Below are positions 25,985 through 33,605 of a DNA stretch of 64,000 nt, piece by piece (position 1 is the first letter of the stretch; each line of letters begins with the position of its first letter). Where the stretch lies: assembly GCF_024168825.1 (NCBI RefSeq), contig NZ_JALJWH010000001.1:4774001-4838000 (forward strand), in the 5' to 3' direction. The notes beneath the pieces are model-generated. The model ran no database searches. It saw only the letters and a program-made list of their open reading frames with translations, and had not been told where the DNA came from. The position numbers were made by a program, and so were the translations under genes. The DNA comes from Paenarthrobacter sp. A20. Its GTDB lineage: Bacteria; Actinomycetota; Actinomycetes; Actinomycetales; Micrococcaceae.

Positions 25985-27061
25985 ATGACGCTCCCGACAG
26001 ACACCCAAACTCCCTCTGCAGAGTCCCGTCCCCGACGTCAGAAAAGCGGCAAGAAAACCGCGCGGAATGTACTCCTTGGCTTCGCCGCCGCCGTGCTGGT
26101 TGCTGGCCTCATAGGAGGCGCCTACATTTTCAATCTGGCGCAGACTTTCAACTCGGGCACTACCAAGATCGAGACTGCATTTCCTGAAGAATCGACACGA
26201 CCGCAGAAGGCCGAACCCGTCAACGGCACCGCTGCGATGAATATCCTGGTGATGGGCAGCGACACCCGCGGGTCTGCTGAACTCGATGTCGACACCCCAG
26301 CGTCCACTGACCAGCGGGCCGACACCCTGATGCTCGTACACATTCCGGCAGACCGTAAGAATGTCTACGCCGTGTCACTGATGCGTGACCTGTGGGTGGA
26401 TATCCCCGGCAAGGGCGAGTCCAAGATCAACGCTGCCCTCGCACTCGGTGGAGTGCCGCTGATGGTCCAGACGGTCGAATCCCTGTTCCAGCAGCGTGTT
26501 GACCACGTTGCCATGGTCGACTTCGAAGGCTTCAAGGGTCTCACTGATGCATTGGGCGGCGTCGAAGTTGACGTGAAGATTCCGTTTGCTCCGGCCAAGG
26601 GCCCCATGAAGGGCCATTATTACGAAGCAGGCAAACAGACCCTGAACGGCGACGAGGCCCTTGCATTTGTGAGGGAACGCATGTCCTTCAGTGACGGCGA
26701 CTACCAGCGCGTGCGAAACCAACAGGCCTACATGAAGGCGATCATCAGCAAGACAATCGCTCGTGAGACACTTACCAACCCCGTAACTGTCAACAGTATG
26801 GTCAGCGCAGTCTCTCCATTTATCAGCGTCGACAAGAGTTTCGACGCCGCAGCCATCGGCAGCCTCGCACTGGGAATGAAGGACCTTCGAGCGAACGACA
26901 CCGTTATGTTTACTTTGCCAACCCTCGGGACGGGAACTTCGACGGATGGTCAGTCGATCGTCGTCGCAGACACCACAGCCATCTCCGAGATCGCAGCGGC
27001 TCTGTCAAAGGACCAGCTGGGCGCCTACGTAACTGCGCACGCACTCGAAAAGGGCAACTGA
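25985..27061 (+). CDS. LytR-CpsA-Psr (LCP) family glycopolymer-peptidoglycan ligase
   Basis: LCP enzymes transfer undecaprenyl-linked glycopolymers to peptidoglycan outside the membrane. The 358-residue protein has a cytoplasmic N-terminus, one transmembrane helix (about residues 27-50) and an LCP domain with NILVMGSDTRG, RADTLMLVHI, SLMRDLWVDIPGKGESKINAA, and ALAFVRERMSFSDGDYQRVRNQQ (conserved Arg and Asp residues). The start ATG at 25985 is preceded by AAGGA. Placed after the second DUF4434-like gene and followed by a terminator, it supplies the final wall-attachment step expected for the ManNAcA glycan locus. Confidence 0.92.
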   Translation: MTLPTDTQTPSAESRPRRQKSGKKTARNVLLGFAAAVLVAGLIGGAYIFNLAQTFNSGTTKIETAFPEESTRPQKAEPVNGTAAMNILVMGSDTRGSAELDVDTPASTDQRADTLMLVHIPADRKNVYAVSLMRDLWVDIPGKGESKINAALALGGVPLMVQTVESLFQQRVDHVAMVDFEGFKGLTDALGGVEVDVKIPFAPAKGPMKGHYYEAGKQTLNGDEALAFVRERMSFSDGDYQRVRNQQAYMKAIISKTIARETLTNPVTVNSMVSAVSPFISVDKSFDAAAIGSLALGMKDLRANDTVMFTLPTLGTGTSTDGQSIVVADTTAISEIAAALSKDQLGAYVTAHALEKGN

Positions 27062-27090
27062 TAGTCGAGTAGAACGCATCCGAATGTAGC

Positions 27091-27130
27091 AGCCCCTGCA
27101 CTGAATTTCAGATGTGCAGGGGCTTTGCTT
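27091..27130 (+). terminator. Terminator after LCP gene
   Basis: An 11-bp perfect stem (27091-27101 with 27114-27124) is followed by TTTGCTTTA. It lies 30 nt after the LCP stop and before the convergent hydrolase gene. Confidence 0.85.
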
Positions 27131-27171
27131 TACCTCCTCCCCCTCCGGAACAGGTTCAGCTACAGGGAGCG

Positions 27172-27996
27172 TCAACGAGGGCCGCCCCGCACCTCACCCA
27201 AAAACCCCGCCACATCCCCCGCCACCCGCTCCGGGCACTCCCACAGCACCAAGTGCCCGGTCTCCTCGTAGACCTTGAGCCGGGATCCCGGGATGCGCCG
27301 TGCCAGGGTCTCCTGATGGTGCCGAGGCACCAGATGGTCGTGGGCACCCCAGAGAATCAAAGTGGGGGCTGAAATGGTCCCGGCTTCCGTGGGTGGAACG
27401 GCTTCGTAATAGCCTCGCAGCGACGATTTCCAGACGGCAGCCGGCATGGCCATGCCGTCCTGCACGCGGTCCTCGATATAAGAGGCGGGAACCGTATGCA
27501 GCAGCCGATACCAGGACAACGACCCGCGCACCCACTCCTCTGAAATCGGGTCAGTGAGGGAATCCACTTCGGCGGCGAACGCCGGCTTCCCACGGAGACT
27601 CAAAGGCGCACCCACAAGTATCAGAGATGCCACCAGATCGGGTCGTGTCACCGCCAGTTGCTGCGCCACATATCCCCCGCTGGATGAACCCAGCACGTGC
27701 GCACGGACAAGACCCAGGACATCAAACAAGGCCACGACGTCTTCGGCTACCTCCACCAGCGAATAACCGCCCGAAGGTTTGTCAGCAAGACCGTGCCCAC
27801 GCAGGTCCGGTGCCACCACAACCACATCCGGAAGTGCGGCAATCAGCCGCTCAAAACTCCGCCAGGATTCACCCCAGGCGTGCAACAGGACCAACGGCGC
27901 GCCGCCGTCGTCGAGCGTTTGCTCAAGGTGACCTTGGACAAAGCAGGGAACGCTGATGCCGGTTCGCAGGGCGACAGTCCTGACCTCGGACTCCAT
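27172..27996 (-). CDS. Alpha/beta hydrolase
   Basis: The 274-residue protein is a typical alpha/beta hydrolase: LVLLHAWGESWRSF oxyanion region, DLRGHGLADKP, nucleophile elbow GSSSGG (Ser105), LILWGAHDHLVP (acid) and ETGHLVLWECPE (His). Such enzymes act on small esters, lactones or related substrates; the substrate cannot be predicted. I chose the ATG at 27996 because the upstream extension looks non-coding. It is cytoplasmic, stands alone, and is divergent from the nuclease gene. Confidence 0.85.
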   Translation of the reverse strand: MESEVRTVALRTGISVPCFVQGHLEQTLDDGGAPLVLLHAWGESWRSFERLIAALPDVVVVAPDLRGHGLADKPSGGYSLVEVAEDVVALFDVLGLVRAHVLGSSSGGYVAQQLAVTRPDLVASLILVGAPLSLRGKPAFAAEVDSLTDPISEEWVRGSLSWYRLLHTVPASYIEDRVQDGMAMPAAVWKSSLRGYYEAVPPTEAGTISAPTLILWGAHDHLVPRHHQETLARRIPGSRLKVYEETGHLVLWECPERVAGDVAGFLGEVRGGPR

Positions 27997-28124
27997 GGAC
28001 CCAGAGTACGCCCGCCACGCCGGAGTCACGAGGTGACAAGGTTCCTGACGGAACCCATCCCGCCTGTAGCATCCCATGATGTATGCGCTGCTCAGAGCGC
28101 TCTAATCGAATATGGGGAACCCAG

Positions 28125-29630
28125 ATGCCCAAGGCTCTTTCGTGGTTGGCGATCCTATCGCTGACGGCGTCGGCGGCTGTCTTTTTGCCGCAAACCGCGA
28201 CTGCTTCGGACAAAGCAAGCGTCGCTGTCCTTCTCTCATCCTTGACCGTCGCCGCTGAATCAAACACCGGCTACAACCGCGACCTGTTCCAGCATTGGGT
28301 GGACGCCGACAGCGACAGCTGCGACACCCGGTCCGAAGTCCTTCAACAGGAATCGCTGACACCCGTGACGTTCAGCTCCGGCTGCACAGTGGCCACAGGT
28401 AAGTGGACGTCCTGGTACGACGGCGGGACGTGGACAAACGCGTCCGACGTCGACATTGACCACTTGGTCCCCCTCGCCGAAGCATGGGGTTCCGGCGCAA
28501 GCGCCTGGACAGCCGAACAGCGCCGCGACTACGCCAACGACCTCACCTTGGACGTGGCCCTCGAAGCTGTGACCGACAACGTGAACCAGTCCAAGAGCGA
28601 CCGCGACCCGGCCGAATGGATGCCGCCGCTGGCAGGAACCGCCTGCCGGTACGCAACGGACTGGATACTGGTGAAATACCGTTGGCAGCTGGCCATCGAC
28701 CAAGCCGAGTCGGCGGCCATCTCGTCGGCCATCCAGGGCTCCTGTGCAACCACGCAGGTCGCTGTTCCGACGATCGCCGTGGACGCTCCTCTCACAGAAC
28801 CGATCACGTTCAGCGACGTCAACAGCTCCACGCAGTTCAACGCAGAGATCTCCTGGCTCGCATCGCAAGGAATCTCCACGGGCTGGGTGGAAGCGAACGG
28901 GACGCGCACCTACCGTCCGCTCAGCCCCGTAAACCGTGACGCCATGGCAGCGTTCCTCTACCGCCTGGCCGGCAAACCTGCGTTCACACCGCCGGCGACG
29001 TCGCCGTTTACTGATGTGACGCCGTCGAGCCAGTTCTACAAGGAAATCACCTGGCTGGCCACGAGTGGCATCTCAACGGGTTGGACCGAAGCGAACGGTT
29101 CCAAGACCTTCCGCCCGCTCACACCCGTCAACCGTGACGCCATGGCAGCCTTCCTGTACCGCTTCGGCGGCAACCCGGACTTCACCGAGCCCGGCACTTC
29201 CCCGTTCGAGGACGTCCCGGTGGGAACCCAGTTCTACAAGCAGATCACCTGGCTTGCAGCGCAGGGCATCTCCACCGGTTGGGACATCGGCTACGGCTGC
29301 CGCGCGTACAACCCGCTCCAGCCCGTGGCACGTGACGCCATGGCAGCGTTCATGTACCGCTTCGTCAATGGCGGCACCGGAGGAATCACAGGCAACACGT
29401 GCTCTCCTCCCCCGCCGCCCGTGACGCCGACGCCGCAGCCACCTGTGACGCCGCCGGTTACGCCCCAGCCGCCGGCGAATCCGGGCAACAGCAAGAACTG
29501 CACGGACTTTGCCACATGGCGCCAGGCCCAGGACTGGTTCGACTACTACTTCCCGTGGTACGGCGATGTAGCCGGTCTTGACAGCGACGGCGACCGCATC
29601 GCCTGCGAGAGCCGCCCCGGTCACCCCTAG
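28125..29630 (+). CDS. Secreted HNH-type (DUF1524) nuclease with SLH-like repeats and excalibur domain
   Basis: The 501-residue protein has a signal peptide (about residues 1-28), then a DUF1524/HNH nuclease-like domain (about 30-210) with VDIDHLVPLAEAW (His113) and the later NVNQSKSDRDPAEW motif. It then has three SLH-like repeats (about 228-416), each with FxDV, STGW and RDAMAAF, a Pro-rich linker, and a C-terminal excalibur calcium-binding domain with NCTDF and DSDGDRIACE. The start ATG at 28125 has GGGGAA upstream. It would be an extracellular, wall-associated DNase; substrate uptake or defence roles are possible. It is preceded by a divergent hydrolase and followed by a terminator. Confidence 0.87.
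   Translation: MPKALSWLAILSLTASAAVFLPQTATASDKASVAVLLSSLTVAAESNTGYNRDLFQHWVDADSDSCDTRSEVLQQESLTPVTFSSGCTVATGKWTSWYDGGTWTNASDVDIDHLVPLAEAWGSGASAWTAEQRRDYANDLTLDVALEAVTDNVNQSKSDRDPAEWMPPLAGTACRYATDWILVKYRWQLAIDQAESAAISSAIQGSCATTQVAVPTIAVDAPLTEPITFSDVNSSTQFNAEISWLASQGISTGWVEANGTRTYRPLSPVNRDAMAAFLYRLAGKPAFTPPATSPFTDVTPSSQFYKEITWLATSGISTGWTEANGSKTFRPLTPVNRDAMAAFLYRFGGNPDFTEPGTSPFEDVPVGTQFYKQITWLAAQGISTGWDIGYGCRAYNPLQPVARDAMAAFMYRFVNGGTGGITGNTCSPPPPPVTPTPQPPVTPPVTPQPPANPGNSKNCTDFATWRQAQDWFDYYFPWYGDVAGLDSDGDRIACESRPGHP
28805..29373 (+). repeat. Three tandem SLH-like coding repeats
   Basis: Three units of about 190 nt encode the pattern FxDV...QF..EI.WLA..GISTGW...RDAMAAF.YR. The block GTGACGCCATGGCAGC recurs in all three units around 28938, 29128 and 29334. 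The DNA similarity suggests recent duplication or gene conversion. Confidence 0.75.
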
Positions 29631-29641
29631 CGGAAAGCACG

Positions 29642-29680
29642 ACGGCGGACCCTGCCTTTGCGGGCAGGGTCCGCCGTTGC
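29642..29680 (+). terminator. Terminator after nuclease gene
   Basis: A 15-bp perfect stem (29642-29656 with 29663-29677) with a 6-nt loop lies 11 nt after the nuclease stop. Confidence 0.85.
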
Positions 29681-29745
29681 AGGGGCCTGACACGAGCAAA
29701 AAGTATCGGCACCCGGTCAATTACCAGCTAGCACCATTAGAGTTG

Positions 29746-29784
29746 AAGTGTCCCGCCTGATCCCCCATCAGGCGGGACACTTTC
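29746..29784. terminator. Terminator between convergent nuclease and hydrolase genes
   Basis: A 16-bp perfect stem (29746-29761 with 29767-29782) ends in CACTTT. It lies 14 nt past the stop of the minus-strand hydrolase and is probably its terminator. Confidence 0.85.
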
Positions 29785-29797
29785 GTTCCAGCTGTTC

Positions 29798-30733
29798 TCA
29801 GATGACCGGTCTGTGGGTCCCCCAGTCGCGGAACCCGCTGGCGATCTCTGCCGCATGGGTGTGATGGAGGTAGTGCTCCCCCGGAAGGGGCACCACGGTA
29901 CCGTCCGCAACGCTCGCCGCCTGCCTTTGGTGCAACCCCAGCCATTCCGGATTCTTCGCATTCTCCGAAACGACGAAAAGCAGCAGCGGCAGGTCCTTGG
30001 GGAACCCGGTCCCGAGTGCGCGCTCGAAGTTGGTGCGAATGTGGGTCATCTCGTTGAGATAGGTCGGGCTGATGGAGTTCCGGTTGGTCAGCATCTTCAT
30101 CTGCTCACGGGAGTGAGCGGAGTATGCGTCGCTGTAGCTTTCGCCGGCAGCGGCCGCGAGGCGGAGAAGGCCGAGGTTCTTCGCAGCGGACAGGAGTCCT
30201 GTGGGGAACTGCGTGTCCATGCCAGGTTGTCCGGGAACGCTAGAGTCGATGCCCACGAACGCCGCCACTTCTTCCCGATAGCGGGCGGCGTACTCAATCC
30301 CATAGATCCCCGCGATGGAGTGTCCCATCAGGATGTAACGGTCAACGTCGAGTTTCGCGAGTGCCTGATGGACCTCCTGCACGATGTTCTCCGTGGTCCT
30401 CTCCCGATCCGTGCCATCGCTCAAACCGTATCCAAACGGTTCCACCACAATCACGCGATGATCCGTGGCGAGGTCCCGGACCAGTGGCGCGAAATCTAGG
30501 ACCGGGGAAGAAGTACCAAATCCCGGCAAGAGCACGATAGTCTCCCCGGCTCCGCTGACGAAGACGTTCATCTGGCCGCCGTCAATGTCCACTCGCTGGC
30601 CGTAGGATTCGATCCGATGACTCTCGGACTCACTCGCGACCACATCCACCACAGTGGTGGTAGCCAGTCCCACCGCGAGCACGGCTCCGACGGCAGTCAC
30701 CGCCACGAGCAATTTCTTAACTGACCTCTTCAA
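29798..30733 (-). CDS. Exported or membrane-anchored alpha/beta hydrolase
   Basis: The roughly 311-residue protein has an N-terminal hydrophobic helix after a basic start (LKRSVKKLLVAVTAVGAVLAVG), then an alpha/beta-hydrolase domain: VLLPGFGTSSPVLDF, EPFGYGLSDG, nucleophile elbow GHSIAG (Ser139), and late GEHYLHHTH with the catalytic His. Exposure outside the membrane is likely. The start is uncertain: a TTG at 30733 is preceded by GGAGAGG at good spacing, while a GTG at 30802 has a GGGGG only 2 nt upstream. It is divergent from a DUF1349 gene. Confidence 0.82.
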   Translation of the reverse strand: MKRSVKKLLVAVTAVGAVLAVGLATTTVVDVVASESESHRIESYGQRVDIDGGQMNVFVSGAGETIVLLPGFGTSSPVLDFAPLVRDLATDHRVIVVEPFGYGLSDGTDRERTTENIVQEVHQALAKLDVDRYILMGHSIAGIYGIEYAARYREEVAAFVGIDSSVPGQPGMDTQFPTGLLSAAKNLGLLRLAAAAGESYSDAYSAHSREQMKMLTNRNSISPTYLNEMTHIRTNFERALGTGFPKDLPLLLFVVSENAKNPEWLGLHQRQAASVADGTVVPLPGEHYLHHTHAAEIASGFRDWGTHRPVI

Positions 30734-30957
30734 CCATGCCTCTCCAGAGCACACGGTGTGCTCTCCATCCAGCCTCGCCTTTTGCAGCGCCGGACGCGTC
30801 ACCCCCAGGTGTTCACTTGCGTACTACTTTCGTGGTACGTGGGTATCGTGTCCTGGTCAGCGGGGAAGAAATTGGCGTGTTGAACTGTGGGAGCCAGCGC
30901 CGAGGACGCTGGAGCCCTTGGCACCAGAACCCTATCCACCCAAACTCGAGGAGCCCT

Positions 30958-31539
30958 GTGATCACTGACATTCCCTGGAACCGAGGCGAATGGACCAACC
31001 AGCCAGCCGCCGTCGTCGAGCAGGAAGGTGACCTTCTGGTGACTGCAGCCGAAAGCAGTGACGCCTGGCGCATCACGTCCTACGGCTTCATTCACGACAC
31101 CGAACATGCGCTGCTTGCCCCGTTCCCACAGGACAGCGCCATGGAAGTTGAGTTCACTGCCGCATTCTCCCAACAGTTCGACCAAGCAGGCATCTTCGTC
31201 CGCATCAGCGCCGAGCATTGGGTCAAGGCGGGCGTGGAATTTGCCGACGGCGCCGCTCAACTGGGCGCGGTGGTCACGGACGGCTTCTCGGACTGGTCCC
31301 TGGCGCCTGTCCCGGAATGGACCGGCGGACGGGTCCGAATCCGGATCAGTCGCCAAGGCGACGCCCTCACCATCCGGGCCGCTTCAGGCCGCAACGAACT
31401 CCAACTAGTGCGGGTCGTCCCGTTGGCGCCTGGGTTGGCCGCAGCCGCCGGACCGTTCACCTGCGCACCAACACGCGGAGGGCTGACCGTCCCCTTTCAC
31501 TCCTGGCGGGCTACGCCAGCGGACAGCCAACTGCACTGA
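30958..31539 (+). CDS. DUF1349 family protein
   Basis: The 193-residue protein matches the DUF1349 concanavalin-like beta-sandwich in its order of motifs: WNRGEW with WTNQPA, GDLLVTA, DAWRITSYGF, QAGIFVR, WVKAGVEFADG, VVTDGFSDWS and RIRISRQGDALTI. Such proteins are small, cytoplasmic, and of unknown function, sometimes with weak sugar-binding predictions. GTG at 30958 with GAGGAG upstream is the start; the longer in-frame start at 30736 reads through intergenic DNA. It lies 109 nt before the MarR-type gene and runs in the same direction. Confidence 0.8.
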   Translation: MITDIPWNRGEWTNQPAAVVEQEGDLLVTAAESSDAWRITSYGFIHDTEHALLAPFPQDSAMEVEFTAAFSQQFDQAGIFVRISAEHWVKAGVEFADGAAQLGAVVTDGFSDWSLAPVPEWTGGRVRIRISRQGDALTIRAASGRNELQLVRVVPLAPGLAAAAGPFTCAPTRGGLTVPFHSWRATPADSQLH

Positions 31540-31610
31540 GATGGGATGCGGGCAAAGCGCTCCGTCCTACCCCGCACAGTCCAGCCCCGGCGGTACTCAT
31601 GTAACCTAGT

Positions 31611-31627
31611 AAGTAAGCTGACTACTT
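31611..31627. promoter_or_regulatory. Candidate MarR operator
   Basis: AAGTA and TACTT are perfect inverted arms separated by 7 nt, 21 nt before the MarR gene start. ACTACTTT, the right-hand part, also occurs at 30823-30830 between the divergent hydrolase and DUF1349 genes, so the regulator could bind at both places. This is positional and pattern evidence only. Confidence 0.35.
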
Positions 31628-31648
31628 TGGGAAAGCTGGGGTGCCTCA

Positions 31649-32059
31649 ATGCCTGACATGGACCGATGGCCAACCAGCCGGTTGCTGTCCACTGCGGCGC
31701 GGCTCGTGGAGCTGGCATGGAATGAGAAGCTGCGACCCCTGGGGCTGACGTATCCGGCAGTACTCACCCTTGATACGGTGGCAACCGCAGGGCCCATCAC
31801 GCCGGGGAAGCTTGCAGAAAGCGTACGCGTCCAAGCCCAAACCATGGGACCACTGCTGTCCAGGCTTGAATCCCGAGGCTACATTCTCCGCCAGCCCAAC
31901 CGCTTCGACCGCCGCAGCCAACTGGTGTCGATTACCGAAGTAGGGCTGGCGCTGCTCGAACAGTCCCACCGCTTGGAGAGCATTGTGCTGTCAGCCATCA
32001 ATCTGGACTCCGGCAGTCTCCGCGAGGAACTCCTGGCGATCGTGCGTCACTCACCCTAG
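31649..32059 (+). CDS. MarR family transcriptional regulator
   Basis: The 136-residue protein has a MarR winged helix-turn-helix: helix ARLVELAWNEKL, the HTH region ITPGKLAESVRVQAQTMGPLLSRLESRGY and the wing with RQPNRFDRRSQLVSITEVG. MarR dimers repress neighbouring genes and release DNA on ligand binding. Its likely targets are its own gene, the DUF1349 gene and possibly the hydrolase, given a shared ACTACTTT element. Length is typical. The ligand is unknown. Confidence 0.88.
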   Translation: MPDMDRWPTSRLLSTAARLVELAWNEKLRPLGLTYPAVLTLDTVATAGPITPGKLAESVRVQAQTMGPLLSRLESRGYILRQPNRFDRRSQLVSITEVGLALLEQSHRLESIVLSAINLDSGSLREELLAIVRHSP

Positions 32060-32090
32060 GGTTGCTGGGTTTCGAGCCGGGCCGGGCCCC

Positions 32091-33554
32091 TTACGTGCCG
32101 CAGAAGGTCCGGTAGGGACCGAAGCTCTCCGGCGCTGGCTCAGCATATCTTTCCAATCCCGGGCGTTCGTTGAACGGATCGGACACCGCCGCCAGCAACC
32201 GCTCCGCCGGTGCGGTGTCCCCCTCTGTTGCGGCGGACAGGGCCTCCTCCACCAGGTGGTTGCGCGGGATATAGATCGGGTTGACCCTGTCCATGGCATC
32301 GGCATCAGGCGCCAGGGCGCGCCACCGTTCCAGCCATGCATCGAACGCTGCCAAGTCCAGAATCATACCGCGAGAGGGTTCACCCTGCCCGCGGGCCGCT
32401 TCGCCGAGGCTGCGGAAGAACGAGGTGTAATCCGCGCGCGACTCCTGGACCAGCTCAAGAAGGTCATCCACCAGAGGTGAGGCAACGCCGTCGTCAATTC
32501 CCTCAGGCAGCCCAAGTTTGGCCAGCATGCCGCTGAACCATGTGGCGCTGTACTGCAGGCGGAACGCGTTCAGCGCCTCAACAGCAAGGGCCACCGCCTG
32601 CTCCTCGTCCTCGTGGATCAGCGGCGCGAGCGACTCGGCGAAACGGGCAAGGTTCCACTCCGCAACCAACGGCTGGTTGCGGTAGGCGTAGCGTCCCTGT
32701 TCATCAATGGAGCTGTAAACCGCCCCGGGATCAAAGCCATCCATGAAGGCGCACGGGCCATAGTCGATGGTTTCGCCGGAAACTGTCATGTTGTCGGTGT
32801 TCATGACGCCGTGCACGAATCCGACCAGCATCCATTGGGCCACAAGTTTCGCTTGGACCGATATGACGCTCTTGAGAAGTGCAAGGTAACGGTTGCTTTC
32901 CCCGGCCGACGACGGGTGGTGTCGTTCGATTGCGTGATCAGCAAGGCGGCGGAGCAGATCCACGTCGTTAGTGGCCCTGGCATATTGGAAACTACCTACG
33001 CGCAGGTGGCTGCCGGCCACCCGGGTCAGAACGGCCCCCGGCAGGAGAGTTTCCCGCTGAACCTGATGCCCTGTGCCGACGACGGCAAGGCTTCTGGTGG
33101 TGGGAATATTCAGGGCATGCATCGATTCACTCACGATGTACTCGCGCAGCATCGGGCCAACCGCTGCCAGTCCATCACCATTCCGGGCAAACGGCGTGCG
33201 CCCCGAGCCTTTGAGGTGGATATCGCGGAGCTTCCCGTCGTCGCCGGCGATTTCACCCAGCAGCAGGGCACGCCCATCCCCCAACCGGGGTGAGTACCAG
33301 CCGAACTGGTGACCCGAGTAGGCCTGGGCTACTGGGGTTGCTTCCTCCGGTAGGGCATTACCGATCAGCAGCCGAATGCCCTCGGGGCTCCGGAGAAAAT
33401 CAGGATCAAAACCGAGTTCGACGGCGAGTGGCTGGTTAAGTGCCAGAAGCTGCGGGTCGGCTGCTTCCTCCGCCCGCCACGGAATGGCCAACTCCGGGAA
33501 GTCCCGGGCGAAAAACCCCTCGAAGGCGATGGTGGAACGTGCAACGTCACTCAT
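32091..33554 (-). CDS. selO: Protein adenylyltransferase SelO (YdiU/UPF0061)
   Basis: SelO is a pseudokinase-fold enzyme that transfers AMP to protein Ser/Thr/Tyr residues and is linked to redox stress. The 487-residue length is normal. Diagnostic blocks are [23 protein letters not shown], in two parts, [70 protein letters not shown] and the C-terminal [15 protein letters not shown]. The start ATG at 33554 is standard. The bacterial protein usually has a C-terminal Cys; here the C-terminus ends CGT, so a near-terminal Cys is present. It stands convergent to the MarR gene. Confidence 0.94.
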   Translation of the reverse strand: MSDVARSTIAFEGFFARDFPELAIPWRAEEAADPQLLALNQPLAVELGFDPDFLRSPEGIRLLIGNALPEEATPVAQAYSGHQFGWYSPRLGDGRALLLGEIAGDDGKLRDIHLKGSGRTPFARNGDGLAAVGPMLREYIVSESMHALNIPTTRSLAVVGTGHQVQRETLLPGAVLTRVAGSHLRVGSFQYARATNDVDLLRRLADHAIERHHPSSAGESNRYLALLKSVISVQAKLVAQWMLVGFVHGVMNTDNMTVSGETIDYGPCAFMDGFDPGAVYSSIDEQGRYAYRNQPLVAEWNLARFAESLAPLIHEDEEQAVALAVEALNAFRLQYSATWFSGMLAKLGLPEGIDDGVASPLVDDLLELVQESRADYTSFFRSLGEAARGQGEPSRGMILDLAAFDAWLERWRALAPDADAMDRVNPIYIPRNHLVEEALSAATEGDTAPAERLLAAVSDPFNERPGLERYAEPAPESFGPYRTFCGT

Positions 33555-33605
33555 CGCTTAATGATACCGATGCGTTTCAGGGTTGCCCGGTCGCAGTTAC
33601 GGGCA

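Noticed and set aside
28938..29350. Possible CRISPR-like repeats
   Set aside because: The repeated blocks are in-frame coding repeats of an SLH-like protein, not short repeats with unique spacers.
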